This document shows positions 36,808 through 49,900 of a stretch of DNA of 64,000 nt, piece by piece. This DNA comes from Paraspadella gotoi (Eukaryota > Chaetognatha), in the NCBI GenBank assembly GCA_051294375.1, contig CM119263.1, positions 14,152,414 to 14,216,413 on the forward strand, written 5' to 3'. Made by a program: the position numbers and the translations under genes. Positions within the stretch are counted from its first letter, which is position 1, and the number at the start of each line of letters is the position of its first letter. Under the pieces are notes generated by a model. That model made no database searches, was not told the DNA's origin, and worked only from the letters and a program-made list of their open reading frames with translations.

Positions 36808-37796
36808 AAGTCGGAGGAGATGAGACAGATAAGACTAGTGCATAACTCATCTCAGTCGATATATTTTTTTTCTGGAATTGCGAAAGACGCAGACAAAAAA
36901 AGAAGAAAGAAAAAGGAAAAAAGGAAAGAAAGAAGATAAAGACAAACTCGTCTCGCCACAAACTCTTTCCCTCGAAATACTTGAGCCAAAAACCTTTACG
37001 CGGTCGATGGCATCGATCACGTGACTAGAGGAATAAACTTTAGGTCACGTGATGACTTCATTCGAGGAATCGTTTTATGTTTGCGGTCATCGGAAACGAA
37101 GGAACAAAGGATCCCGCCCGTCTCCGGGTCGATTTACATACGGAATTATCACCCCTAGTTACATCCGGTCGCGGGGCTTGACAAACGGTGATATCAGATC
37201 ACGGTGTTGGTCTGAAAACTCAGTGAGCAGACAACTATTTCACCTTAGAATTTGGTTTTATTCTCGATTTTCTCTTCGATCATCAATTTTCTCGTTGTTT
37301 CTCTTCTTTAACTACTATAATAGAATTGTACCTTCTTTGGACCTCCCTTCATCAACTGGGATCAGTTGGCGAGGATCAGTTCGGCGTTGCCCCGTTTTAT
37401 CTCTTCATATCTCGAATCTCGGCTTCATCCTGGTCTTACGCTGGCTGAGCTTTCATAGGCCGCTGCGTACTACGAGTACGAGATGAATTTCATCCGGGAT
37501 TTTCGGGAAAGTCGTGTCAGAGTCTTTTTTTTTTCCGGAGATTAAATCGTCATATTTGATCTCGCAACGATACTTTTTCGGTTTTTTTTTCTTATTAGAT
37601 TGCCAATTTTATTTATATTTTTAATTCTTTATTCTACGTCAAATTAAATGAATTATGGCTATTACTCATTTTCAATATTTTATAGAATAAATCCGCTAAA
37701 TAAAATTTTAATTATTCTCCTTACAACGCTGAAATGTTTCTCTCTAATTTGTGGAGAAAACTCGAGCTGGTATCATAGATACACTAGGAAAAAGGT

Positions 37797-37872
37797 CAAA
37801 TGATTGGCTGAACTCAATTTGCATTTTACGATAGCAAAATGATTGGCCGGATCCAATTAGCATTTTACGACC
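37797..37872. repeat. 39-bp tandem duplication carrying CCAAT boxes
   Basis: Two near-identical units contain AATGATTGGC and GCATTTTACGA. Inverted CCAAT boxes (ATTGG) lie at 37,803 and 37,842. Confidence 0.75.
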
Positions 37873-39774
37873 CTCGCCTAAAGTCGGGACCATCGCGGAA
37901 GTGGCAGTGACAGAGAGAGGCAGAGATATAGAGAGTGAGACACAGAGAAAGAAAGATAAAAATAAATAAATAATATGTAACTAAATAAATGAATAAAGAA
38001 ATAAATAATAGTTAACTAATTAAATGAATAAATAAATAAATCAGAACGGTATTTTGGAATGTGGCTGGGATTGTTATAGTGGATGCAGATAAGGATAGCA
38101 AAGCCCGAGCTAAAGAAAGACTGAACCGACAAGATGGTCAGCGAAATTGGCTCTGGATCTGAGAGAAAAATAGAAAGGGAAAACGAAAAAAAGAAGGAAA
38201 TAGAAAAAAGAGAAGAAGCGAAGCTTAAAAAGAATTCGGCCTTGACGAGTAATATTTACTGATTCAATGACCGATCGAATTCAATGACATTTTCCTAAAT
38301 TCACTTACGTTTATATTAAAATTCTCGGCTCAAAAAATTAAGAAGACTTCCCTGTCATATATCCTTCTAAAAACCCTGCACGAATCTTTCCCAATGTCTC
38401 TATCTCTTTCTCCAAAGATTTCTCTATCATCCGCTCGCGCAGAAATCTCGCTCAAGTGGAAAAAGCGTCTGGCGCTAAACCTCATTTCCGGTTGAACTGC
38501 GCAGCGGTCTCCATCTTCTCTGCCAACGCCGAATCGTTACTGTGTTTCGTTATGTTGTGTTGTATGTATATTGTATAAGTATGTATGTTTGTACGTATGA
38601 CGTTATATATGCGTTTTATTTCGAATTCAACACAACACAACACAACACACACAATTCATCACATACATGAGCATCAAAAAAGCTAAGACTAAAGACAAAA
38701 CAAAGTTAAAGATTCCATGAAAACTGCCATGAAAACTACTATGTATTGCTATTGCCCTTGTTTATTTTTTGTTTTATTGATTTGGATACGATTTCAATTT
38801 CCGGCCTTTTAAACGAGAAACAAGATGAGCAAGCGAATCGATTTGGAGAAAGAAGGAGAATCAGAATGAATGAGTCTAATTCTCAAAGGCCACGCGAAAG
38901 ATTCTCGATGTGAACAGCAATCGAAACCTCCCGAATTCTGAGTCACGGGGGAGTTGATAGAGAAGAGAGAAGAAGTGAGGTCATGGTGATTAGTGAGGGG
39001 AGAGAAAAGCCGGGAGATTTGGAAGAAAAACAAGAGAAGGAAAATGAAGAGAAGAGAGAGTTTGTTCATAAAGGATGGAATCGTGAAACTTGGAATGAGG
39101 AGATGGAAGCGGCGTCGGGTTGGATTTGTGTGGAGAGATGGATGTTGTGTGGGAAGCGATCGGAAGCATGGGGAAACGGTGGAGTGGGGGTGATTCGAAT
39201 TGGCGGCAACAAAAGGACGGGGGATTATGGTGCCCGGAAAGTGGGTCATGTGGTGAAACGATGCCGACGACGAAGAAAACGACGACGACGACGAAGATAA
39301 CGACGGCGAAAGCGTGAGTCACCTCAGGATTTACGAGGACGTTTAGCGCGAAATACGACGATGAAGAAGACGACGACAACGAAGAAGACGAAGCCGACGC
39401 TTAAGATGCAGAAGGCTGCAGCAACGACGACGACGAGGAGGAATTACGGCAACGACAAAATAAAAAACTTGTTTCCAACTTCATTCGAGAAAGAGGAATC
39501 GTTTATGAGGCCTTTTTGTGGAAAGTGAGCGGGGAGTCGGGGAAAGAGGTTAAAAATGCCCTCGGTTTGTGAGAAGAGGGAAGAGGTTAAACCGTTAAAG
39601 CGACTCGCGAAAACTTGATTCTGTTGTGAGTTATTAAATCTTTATTCCTTCCTTTTCTTTTGTTTGTATCTTTTTTCTGTCATGTTTCATTGATGTTTCC
39701 ATGTTGTTTTTTTTCGGTTTGTTTTTTGTTATTTTTTTATTTTCCTCTATTTTCCTCTATTTTTGTGTTCTTTC

Positions 39775-39782
39775 TTTTCTTT

Positions 39783-39814
<32 letters not shown>

Positions 39815-39993
39815 TTCTTTTCTTTCTTTCTTTCTTTTTTTCTTTCTTTCTTTCTTTCTTTAATTCTTTCTTTAACTCGCGTTATTTTTCCCCCGCCTTT
39901 GAAAAACTTCGCTCTTTCCCGAAATTCGGTTAAAAGACCCAAATCTTTCAAACTTGAGTGAGAATCGCGGAAAAACGACGACGACGCCGACGC

Positions 39994-40025
<32 letters not shown>
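39775..40025. repeat. (TTTC)n tract and (GAC)n tract
   Basis: TTTC at 39,775-39,870 and GAC/GCC triplets at 39,977-40,025. Confidence 0.95.
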
Positions 40026-40027
<2 letters not shown>

Positions 40028-40284
40028 GTTTCAATCCGAGTTGTCGTTTACCCTAGTTCCTCCTTATCGTCCTCCTTATCATTTTCTTCGTTCAACTTCT
40101 CCTGCTCCTCCACCCATCGCTCTTCCTCCTCCGCTTCAAACTCATGAAAATTTATATGAAAAGAATTTGAATCAAACATTCTTTGAAACATTATACCACT
40201 TCATTGATAGGGAAGCCAGGTACTCTGGGAGTGAATGAAAGCTTATGGGGACCTGGTATGTCATTATCTTGTGAGAATGATGGA

Positions 40285-40369
40285 GGCCTTAAACCACCAA
40301 AGCCTATCCAAAGTCAGGGGCAAGATAGCTTGTTTATTAAATGAATGAATAATTTTTATATTGGTTGTA
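40285..40369. repeat. Fragment of an interspersed repeat (copy 3, longest)
   Basis: Covers both blocks found separately at 6,536-6,594 (inverted) and 25,628-25,675 (direct). The noisy arm has its counterpart near 45,340-45,430. Confidence 0.5.
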
Positions 40370-41706
40370 CCAATTTCATAAACATTTTTTTCCTTATCTT
40401 TCCAGGACCAACGAAACCAAGAAGTGCAAACTACGAGTGATGGCGAATGGGAGAAAGTTTTCTTTAAAAGTTTAAGATCGGTTCTTGTGTTCCTTTCGTC
40501 ACTCATTTAATAACTTGAAAAACATCTCAATGTATTGAAAATAAAGATAAAATTTGTTTTTGTAGATTTAAATTTATACATCGCCCGCACATTTGTTGTT
40601 TTGTTATATTATTATTCAAAACCACGAGATCATTTCCGTTTACCAACGCTACAGAAATTTTAGGTCGTCTTCTTCTCAAAAGTCAGTCTCCGCGACAGAA
40701 ACCTTCTTCGTCATTGCAGAGTCGTTAAAAGCCTTAGCAACGCAGGAGAACGCTCGTTGTCAAGGGCCTCGAATCGTTAATGACGACGAAGCGTCTAATT
40801 TTTGCTCGCGTCGGCGTAATTTGCGCCTTTATTATCGATTAGCTTCGCCGGCGTCGGATTTTAATGTTTGTCGCTTTGAGCCTTAATGTTCTCTTTATTT
40901 TTGCTGGGATAAACCTTTACGACCACGGAGCTCAACGCAGTGTAGCAGTAGCGCTGACGCCAACGGAACGTATAATCTCCGTGGCGCGCTGTGTTGATTT
41001 GTGTTTGTTAATGTCCTCGAATGTACGAAAATCATCCTGAAGCGGCGAGGCTAAAAATACTACGTCCCAGAATCTATTACAGCCGGGCGTTTCCACGTGG
41101 TGGGCGTGGTAAGTAGGCGTGTCGCGTCCTAAATCCGGAAACTACCCGGATGTGATTGGAAGAGGCAAAGAGACCCGTTCGGCTTCTTCTTATCTTTTCT
41201 TTCCTTTGGTTTCGCCCACTGATTAAATTCTTCGCTTCGATTCCTTCTCCTTCTCCCTTCGACAGCCGAAGTCGACCCAGGCCTCAACCCTTAAACTCAT
41301 GTCCTTTGTCAGTGGCCTTTCGAACTTCGTGATCGGACACCGTGACAAAATCCATCCGCCCTCTGACACGGTCCGACGACGCCGCCGCCATCGCCTGATT
41401 AATCCTCCTCTTCCTCCACACCCTTCTTAATTCTTCGATATCCTTTGTCCCACCCTTACCCACCTTTCCCCTTACCCACCTTCACGAGGTCACGCCCTGT
41501 TCAAACCTCCACCCATATTCCCTCATTTTCTTTCTTCTTTTCTCCCCTCCTCTTCTACATTTCTCTTCTCGCCGAATCTCCAATATCCTTTTTTTTCCTC
41601 GCAATTTTCCTCCTTTGTTTTTCTTTCCTCCCTTTTTATTTTCGTTATCGCCCCAATCGATGCTTCCTCCTTTCGTATCCAACGTTTGTTTCCTTCTCAT
41701 TCCTTT

Positions 41707-41709
<3 letters not shown>

Positions 41710-41757
<48 letters not shown>

Positions 41758-41765
41758 CTCTCTCC
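41710..41765. repeat. (CT)n microsatellite at the inner edge of inverted repeat 1
   Basis: About 55 bp of CT; the inverted match ends here, against the AG tract at 43,868-43,945. Confidence 0.96.
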
Positions 41766-42530
41766 AGTATTCTAATCTTCACCCAGACCCATATTTTCAT
41801 TCTCTCCGTAACCACCTCAAAATTCCAAACACTGTCCCATCTCGTCCACTTGGCCGACACCCAAAACCATATCCCTTTCAGAATCGGTCCAGCACCACAG
41901 CACCCCAGTACCACAGCACCACAGCCCCACATCTCGATATCGGAGTTAATCCTTTCCCAAGGATCCGAGTCCGCATCTCGGAAATGTTGATCAATTGACG
42001 CAGAGGCTAATCCGTAGCTAAACGCGGCGACAACGACGACGACGACGACGACGACGACTCCCCACGATTCTTGGCTTCTCCGTAGTTGGCAAAGGCTTAC
42101 GGCGTGACTAAAAATCATCCAGTTGAAGTATTCATCAAAGATATTACGGTTTAGACGCAAAGTTCTAACGCGGCGATATTGAAGAACAAAATCTAAGGAA
42201 AAATTCATATTGGTTGCGCCAATTTTATTTCAGTGAGGACGTTTTAGCTTCGGGTTTTTTTTGCTCGCAGGTTGCTTCGGTTCAGAAGTCAGAACAATTG
42301 TCATTGTGATCGCTTTCTTTTAATTACGGTTTACTGATGCTGACTGACTGAACTTGACTGAGGCTGATCTGACTGTACCTTGACGGACTCGTTGTCCCCG
42401 TGGAGAATTTCAGCAACTTTTTCTATCGTTGTGGATATGAGTTAAGGATCGAAGTTGGTTTTGTTTTCATGATGGTTTAAACGAGTCCCATAATTAATGA
42501 AACTGATGAATTTAATTTAGTTATCATTTT

Positions 42531-42794
42531 NNNNNNNNNNNNNNNNNNNNNNNNNNNNNNNNNNNNNNNNNNNNNNNNNNNNNNNNNNNNNNNNNNNNNN
42601 NNNNNNNNNNNNNNNNNNNNNNNNNNNNNNNNNNNNNNNNNNNNNNNNNNNNNNNNNNNNNNNNNNNNNNNNNNNNNNNNNNNNNNNNNNNNNNNNNNNN
42701 NNNNNNNNNNNNNNNNNNNNNNNNNNNNNNNNNNNNNNNNNNNNNNNNNNNNNNNNNNNNNNNNNNNNNNNNNNNNNNNNNNNNNNNNNNNNNN
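42531..42794. other. Assembly gap, 264 N
   Basis: A run of 264 unknown bases within the spacer of inverted repeat 1. Its non-round size suggests an estimated gap length. Confidence 0.99.
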
Positions 42795-43004
42795 CGTGAA
42801 ATAAAAACGTAAAAAGGCGGATAATTAAAAAAAATTATGAATAATATTAAATACATAAATTTATGTAAAGAAAAAAAGAGAAAGTAATAAAGGCAAATAA
42901 ACAAGAAAGTCTAAGAGTTTCCTTTTTACATTTACAACGTCTATTAGACATTCGTCGTCATCGATCGTCCTCTTCGGTCGTCGTCATCGTCATCGGTTCA
43001 TATC

Positions 43005-43035
<31 letters not shown>

Positions 43036-43824
43036 TTATCCTCGTTATCCTCGTCCGTGATCCTCGGGTTCGATTCACGTTTGAGATCGGAAGGATCAGA
43101 AACGATTTGAGCCGATGGTCAAACCTGATCGTCGGGTCGAGAAGGTTCGATGATTCGTCCCACATCGTCGGGGGTAGACCAATAGAAGACGAGGATTAGT
43201 GTTCGACGTCTAATCAGGGGCGAGAAATCGAGAGTGCGTGGTTGGAGATTTAACTTTATCGGGAAACAAAGGAATAGGCGGAGAGGCGGCTGCGGCGGCG
43301 GCGGCGACTGTTTCGGCTCTGGCGTCTACGCAGAATCGTCGCGGTCAAACGAAGGCGGCATCGGACCAAAGAAAAATTCGGAACGGACGTTGGCCTAAAT
43401 CAAGATTGATTGATTGGATGATCGGTCTGCTTGATGTTACCAGCGCGATTGGTAAGAAAATCACGATTGATTGCGGACCATTAACTGAATAGAGATTTCT
43501 TGTTGGTACTAAGCGAGAGGAGACGAGATGAGAGGGAGAGACGAGAGAAGAGAGAGAGAGAGAGAGAGAGATGAGAGAGAGAAGGATGATGAGAGAGAGA
43601 AGGAGAAGAGAGAGAGAGAGAGCACTGACTATTTTTAAGCCACAACTCAGTTCATTCACTTATTGCAATATTAAGTAATTCTTTATAAAGTTTTTGCTTC
43701 TTCGTCGCTTTATGATGCGAAAATGACGAGCAGAGGATAGATCTCCGCTCTGCTCTCACATGGGGCTTATACTCAGAAAGGCCTCGATCAGCGCGCGTCC
43801 ATGCCAGAGAGGGAACGGATTTAC

Positions 43825-43849
43825 NNNNNNNNNNNNNNNNNNNNNNNNN
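43825..43849. other. Assembly gap, exactly 25 N
   Basis: A fixed-size placeholder gap at the inner edge of the noisy arm of inverted repeat 1. Confidence 0.99.
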
Positions 43850-43862
43850 TAGAGGATTCTTT

Positions 43863-43867
<5 letters not shown>

Positions 43868-43943
<76 letters not shown>

Positions 43944-43945
43944 GA
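43868..43945. repeat. (AG)n microsatellite at the inner edge of inverted repeat 1
   Basis: About 78 bp of AG, 18 bp from the 25-N gap. Confidence 0.96.
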
Positions 43946-46900
43946 TTATAAGGAATGAGAAGGAAACAAACGTTGGATACCGAAAGGAGGAACAATCGAT
44001 TGGGGCGGATAAACGGAAAATAAAAAGGGAGGAAAAAGAAAAACAAAGGAGGAAAATTGCGAAGAAGAAAAAAGGAATATTGGAGATTCGGCGAGAGAGA
44101 GATGTAGAAGAGGAGGGGAGAAGAAGAAAAAGAAAATGAGGAATATGGTGGAGGTTTGAACAGGGCGTGACCTCAGTGAAGGTGGGTAAGGGGAAAGGTG
44201 GGTAAGGGTGGGACAAGGATATCGAAGAATTAAGAAGGGTGTGGAGGGAAGAGGGAGGATTAATACAGAGCGCGATGGCGGCGGCGTCGTCGGACCGTGT
44301 CAGAGGGACGGATGGATTTTGGTTCACGGTGTCCGGATCACGAAGTGGTCGCAAAGGCCACTGACAAAGGGAACAAATGGAAGGTTTTTAAGAGGTTTTT
44401 GAAGGGCCTGGGGTCGACTTCGGACTGTCGAAGGGAGAGGAGAAGGAACGAAGCGAGAATTTAATCCAGTGGGCGGAAACCAAAAGGAAAGAAAAGATAA
44501 GAAGAAAGCCGAACGGTCTCTTTGCCTCTTCCTAATCACATCCGGGTAGTTTCCGATTTAGGACGCGACACGCCTACTTACCACGCCCACCACGTGGAAA
44601 CGCCGGCTGTAATAGATTCTGGGACGGTAGTATTTTTAGTCCTCGCCGCTTCAAGGATGATTTTCGTACATTCGAGGACAATTAATCAAAAACACAAATC
44701 AACACAGCGCGCACGGAGATTATTACGTTCCGTTGGCGTCAGCGCTACTGCTACACTGCGTTGAGCTCCGTGGTCGTAAAGGTTTATCCCAGCAAAAAAA
44801 ATAAGAGAACATTAAGGCTCAAAGCGACAAACATATAAATCCGACGCCGAGCGAAGCTAATCGATAATAAAGGCGGCAAATTACGCCGACGCGAGCAAAA
44901 AAATTAGACGCTTCGTCGATCATTAACGATTCGAGGCCCTTGACAACGAGCGTTCTCACTGCGTGCTAAGGCTTTTAAACGACCTCTGCAATGACGAAGA
45001 AAGGTTTCTGTCGCGGAGACTGACTTTTGAGAAGAAGACGACCTAAAATTTCTGTAGCGTTTGGTAAACGGAAATGATCTCGTGGTTTTGAATAATAATA
45101 TAACAAAACAACAAATGTGCGGGCGAATGTATAATTTAAATCTACAAAACAAATTTTTATCTTTATTTTCAATAACATTGAGATGTTTTTCAAAGTTATT
45201 AAATGAGTGACGAAAAGAGACACAAGAACGCGAATTCCTTTAAACTTTTAAAGAAAACTTTCTCCATTCGCCTCACTCGTAGTTTGCACTTCTTGGTTTC
45301 GTTGGTCCTGGAAAGATTAAGGAAAAAATGTTTATGAAATTGGTAGCAACCAATATAAAAATTATTCATTCATTTAATAAACAAGCTATCTTGCCCCTGA
45401 CTTTGGATAGGCTTTGGTGGTTTAAGGCCTCCTATCATTCTCACAAGATAATGACATTACAGGTCCCCGATAAAGCTTTCATTCACTCCCAGAGTACCTG
45501 GCTTCCCTATCAATGAAAGTGGTATCAAATGTTTCAAATAAGAATGTTTGATTCAAATTCTTTTCATATAAATTTTCATGAGTTTGAAGCGGAAGAGGAA
45601 GAGCGATGGGTGGAGGAGCAGGAAGAAGTTGAACGAAGAAAATGATAAGGAGGACGATAAGGAGGAACTAGGGTAAACGACAACTCGGATTGAAACCATC
45701 TTCGTCGTCGTCGTCGTCGTCGTCGTCGTCGGCGTCGGCGTCGTCGTCGTTTTTTTCCGCGATTCTCACTCAAGTTTGAAAGATTTGGGTCTTTTAACGC
45801 GAAATTTCGGGAAAGAGACGAAGTTTTTCAAAGGGGGGGAAAAATAACGGCAGTTAAAGAAAGAATTAAAGAAGAGAAAGAAAGAAAGAAAAAAGAAAGA
45901 AAGAAGAAAGAAAGAAAGAAAGAAAGAAAAGAAAGAAAGAAGAAAGAAAGAAAGAAAGAAACGAAAGAAAGAAAGAAAAGAAAAGAAGAAAGAACACTAA
46001 AATAGAGTGAAAAATAGAGGAAAATAAAAAATAACAAAAAACAAACCGAAAAAAACAACATGGAAACATCAATGAAACATGGACAGAAAAAAGATTACAC
46101 AACAAAAGAAAAGGAAGGAATAAGATTTAATAACTCACAACAGAATCAAGTTTTCGCGAAGTCGCTTAACGGTTTAACTCTTCGACTCTTCTCACAAACC
46201 GAAGGGCATTTTTAACTTCTTTCCCGACTCCCCGCTCACTTTCCACAAAAAGGCCTCAATAAACGATTCCTCTTTTCTCGAATGAAGTTGGAACAAGTTT
46301 TTTAGTTTTGTCGTTGCCGTAATTTCCTCTCGTCGTCGTTGTTGCTTGCAGCCTTCTGCATCTTAAGCGTCGCTTCGTCTTCCTTCGTTGTCGTCGTCTT
46401 CTTCATCGTCGTATTTCGCGCTAAACGTCCCTCGTAAATCCTGAGGTGACTCACGCTTTCGCCGTCGTTATCTTCGTCCGTCGTCGTCGTTTTCTTCCGT
46501 CGTCCGGCATCGTTTCACCACATGACCCACTTTCCGGGCACCCATAATCCCGCCGTCCCTTTTGTTGCCGCCAATTCGAATCACGCCACACTCCACGTTT
46601 CCCCATGCTTCGCGATCGCTTCCCACACAACATCCATCTCTCGCCAGCACAAATCCAACCGACGCCGCATCCATCTCTACATTCCAAGTTCACGATTCCA
46701 TCCTTTATGAACAAACTCTCTCTTCTCTTCATTTTCCTTCTCTTGTTTTTCTTCCAAATCTCCCGCTTTTCTCTCCCCTCACTAATCACACATGAACCTC
46801 ACTTCTTCTCTCTTCTCTATCAACTCCCCGTGACTGCAGAATTCGGGAGGTTTCGATTGCTGTTCACATCGAGAAATCTTTCGCGTGGCCTTTGAGATTA

Positions 46901-49900
46901 GACTCATTCATTCTGATTCTCCTTCTTTCTCCAAATCGATTCGCTTGCTGCATCTTGTTTCTCGTTTAAAAGGCCGGAAACCTTGAAAATCGTATCCCAA
47001 ATCAATAAAACAAAAAATAAAACAAGCGGCAATAGCATACATAGTAGTTTTTTCATGGCAGTTTTCATGGAATCTTTAACTTTGTTTTGTCTTTAGTCTT
47101 AGCTTTTTGATGCCTCATAGTATGTGAATGAATTGTGTGTGTTGTGTTGTGTTGTGTTGAATTCGAAATAAAACGCATATATAACGTCATACGTACAAAC
47201 ATACATACTTATACAATATACATAGCAACACAACATAACGAAACACAGTAACGATTCGGCGTTGGCAGAGAAGAATGGAGACCCGCTGCGCAGTTCAACC
47301 CGGAAATGAGGTTTAGCGCCAGACGCTTTTCCACTTGAGCGAGATTTCTGCGCGAGCGGATGATAGAGAAATCTTTGGAGAGGAAAGAGATAGAGACATT
47401 GGAAAGATTCGTGCAGGGTTTTTTAGAAGGATATATTGACAGGGAAGTCTCTTAATTTTTTGAGCCAGAGGAATTTTAATATAAACCGTAAGTGAATTTA
47501 GGAAAATGTCATTGAATTCGATCGGTCATTGAATCCAGTAAATATACTCGTCAAGGCGAATTCTTTTTAAGGTTTCGGCTTCTTCTCTGTTTTCTATTTC
47601 CTTCTTTTTTCGTTTTCCTTTCTTATTTTTCTCCTCAGATCCAGAGCCAATTTCGCCTGAGCATCTTGTCGGTTGCAGTCCTTTCTTTAGCTTCGGCTTT
47701 GGCTATCCTTTATCTGCATCCACTTATACACAATCCCAGCGCAGCATTCCAAAAATACCGTTCTGATTTATTTATTTATTCATTTAATTAGTTAAGCTAT
47801 TATTTATTTCTTATTCATTATTTTAGTTACATATTATTTATTTATTTTTATCTTTCTTTCTCTGTGTCTCACTCTCTATATCTCTGCCTCTCTCTGTCCT
47901 TACTGCCACTTCCCGCGATGGTCCACGCACTTTAGGCGAGGGTCGTAAAATGCTAATTGGATCCGGCCAATCATTTTGCTATCAGTAAAATTGCAAAATT
48001 GAGTGTCAGGCCAATCATTTGACCTTTTTCCTAGTGTATCTATGCATACCAGCTCGAGTTTTCTCCAACAAAATTAGAGAGAAAACATTTCAGCGTTGTA
48101 AGGAGAATAATTAGAAAATTTTTTTAGGCGGATTTATTCTAATAAAATATTGAAAATGAGTTAATAGCCATAATTCATTTAATTTGACCGTAGAATAAAG
48201 AATTAAAAATATAATAAAATTGGCAAATCTAATAGAGAAAAAAAAACCGAAAAAGTATCGTTGCGAGATCAAACTATGACGATTTAATCTCCGGAAAAAA
48301 AAAAGACTCTGGACGACGACTTTCCCGGAAAACCCGGATGAAATTCATCTCGTACTCGTAAAGTAGCCAGCGGCCTATGAAAGCTCAGCCAGCGTAAGAC
48401 CAGGATGAAGCCGGAGATTCGAGATACTGAAGAGATAAACGGGGCAACGCCGAACTGATCCTCGCCAAACTGGATCTCCAGTTGGAATGAAGGGAGGTCC
48501 AAAGAAGGTACAATTCTATTATAGAGTTAAAGAAGAGAAACAACGAGAAAATTGATTGATCGAAAGAGAAAATCGAGAAATAAAAACCAAATTCTAGAGG
48601 TGAAATAGTTGTCTGCTCAACTGAGTTATTCAGACCAACACCGTGATCTAGATATCACCGTTTGTCAAGCCCGCGACCGGATGTAACTAGGGGTGATAAT
48701 TCCGTATGTAAATCGAACCCGGAGACCGGCGCGGGATTCCTTTGTTGCCTTCGTTTCGCGCGATACCGCAAAACATAAAACGATTCCTCGAATGAAGTCA
48801 TCACGTTTGACCTAAAGTTTATTCCTCTAGTCACGGTGATCGATGCCATCCGACCGCGTAAAGGTTTTTGGCTCAAAGGTATTCCGAGGGAAAGAGTTTG
48901 TGGCGAGACGAGTTTGTCTTTATCTTTCTTTTTCCTTTTTTCCTTTTTCTTTCTTCTTTTTTTTGTCTGCGTCTTTCGCAATCCAGAAAAAAAATATATC
49001 GACTGAGATGAGTTATGCAACTAGTCTTTATCTGTCTCATCTCCTCCGACTTTCACTCTCTTCGATCTCTCTCTCTCTATCTCTCCCTCTCTCTCATCTC
49101 TCTCTCTCTCTCTCTCTCTGCTCTCTCGTCTCTCTCTGCCCGTTTCCAGTCGTCCTACCCCATTCTTTCCAATTTCTTGCCGCATGGCGCGGGACGCCGG
49201 AGTCCTTTGACAGAATCGCCAAATTTAGCGAGTCCGACTTCGAGTCGGGGGCTTTTGACTGTTTAGGTCACATGAACGAGATCCGCGCGTCAACGTGGCC
49301 AAAAGTTAGATCCAGTCACGTGGGCGAGGATTTGACGCGACTTTTCTGAATTTATAAAGCGTCGTCTCGAACGCGAGGGGTCGGGTAGAGGCCGGGGGGT
49401 GGAAGGGGGGGAGAAATAGTTGGTCCACAAAGTTGATTTGGTAAGAAGTGAGATGTTTATTCCATGAATGTTCATTGGTGGAAAACGTCGCAAGGACGGA
49501 AGCGTTATTGGCTTGAACTCGGGATGCGCGGGAGGAGGAACGAGTGGCGGAAAACGATTTGGCTTAAACTTTTTTTAATTATTTCTTCTAGGAAATTAAA
49601 GTTAGTGGAAATAAACGTGAAATGAAACGGTGAACAAGAAGGAGCAATTTATAACAAAGACGAAATTGAGACAAAACGCAGCGGATTAATGTTAAGACGA
49701 AACGCGGTAGCGGATGTGAGACGACCTCTGACGTCAACAATAACTCGAGAGTGAGACCCAGTAATCAACGTGATCTCACGAATCCTGCTGTCCGCCGACT
49801 CGCCTCTCTTCATAAAAAACATTTACGAATGCTTCGCTTTTGTGTCGTTGCGTCGACATTTTGGAATCGCGATTCGTTTCCATGGAGAATCGTAAAAAGC

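Larger units (their letters stand above)
30745..41765 (+). repeat. Large inverted repeat 1, left (clean) arm, about 11.0 kb
   Basis: This segment reappears in reverse complement at about 43,866-55,640. Anchor pairs I matched by eye: 30,780 with 55,609; 31,684 with 54,618; 35,021 with 50,970; 38,510 with 47,290; 41,170 with 44,515. The match starts abruptly at about 30,745, with unrelated flanking DNA outside, and ends inside the CT tract at 41,710-41,765. The arm holds AG/CT tracts (31,194-31,250; 31,374-31,488; 33,752-33,790; 35,578-35,694; 36,738-36,804; 41,710-41,765), a TTTC tract (39,775-39,870), GAC/GTC tracts (32,368-32,400; 32,865-32,900; 39,977-40,025), a candidate promoter near 36.4 kb and short tandem repeats. 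No reading frame in it (longest 200 codons, from 31,549) looks like a known protein. Confidence 0.93.
41766..43865. other. Spacer between the arms of inverted repeat 1
   Basis: About 2.1 kb, not part of the inverted match as far as I can align it. It contains a GAC tract (42,030-42,058), a 264-N gap (42,531-42,794), degenerate TCG/CAT triplets (42,950-43,050), a GCG-rich stretch (43,275-43,345), an AG-rich tract (43,540-43,622) and a 25-N gap (43,825-43,849). I see no gene. Confidence 0.7.

Noticed and set aside
41705-42208. 167-codon minus-strand frame
   Set aside because: Contains poly-Val from a GAC tract and Glu-Arg from the CT tract; no domain.
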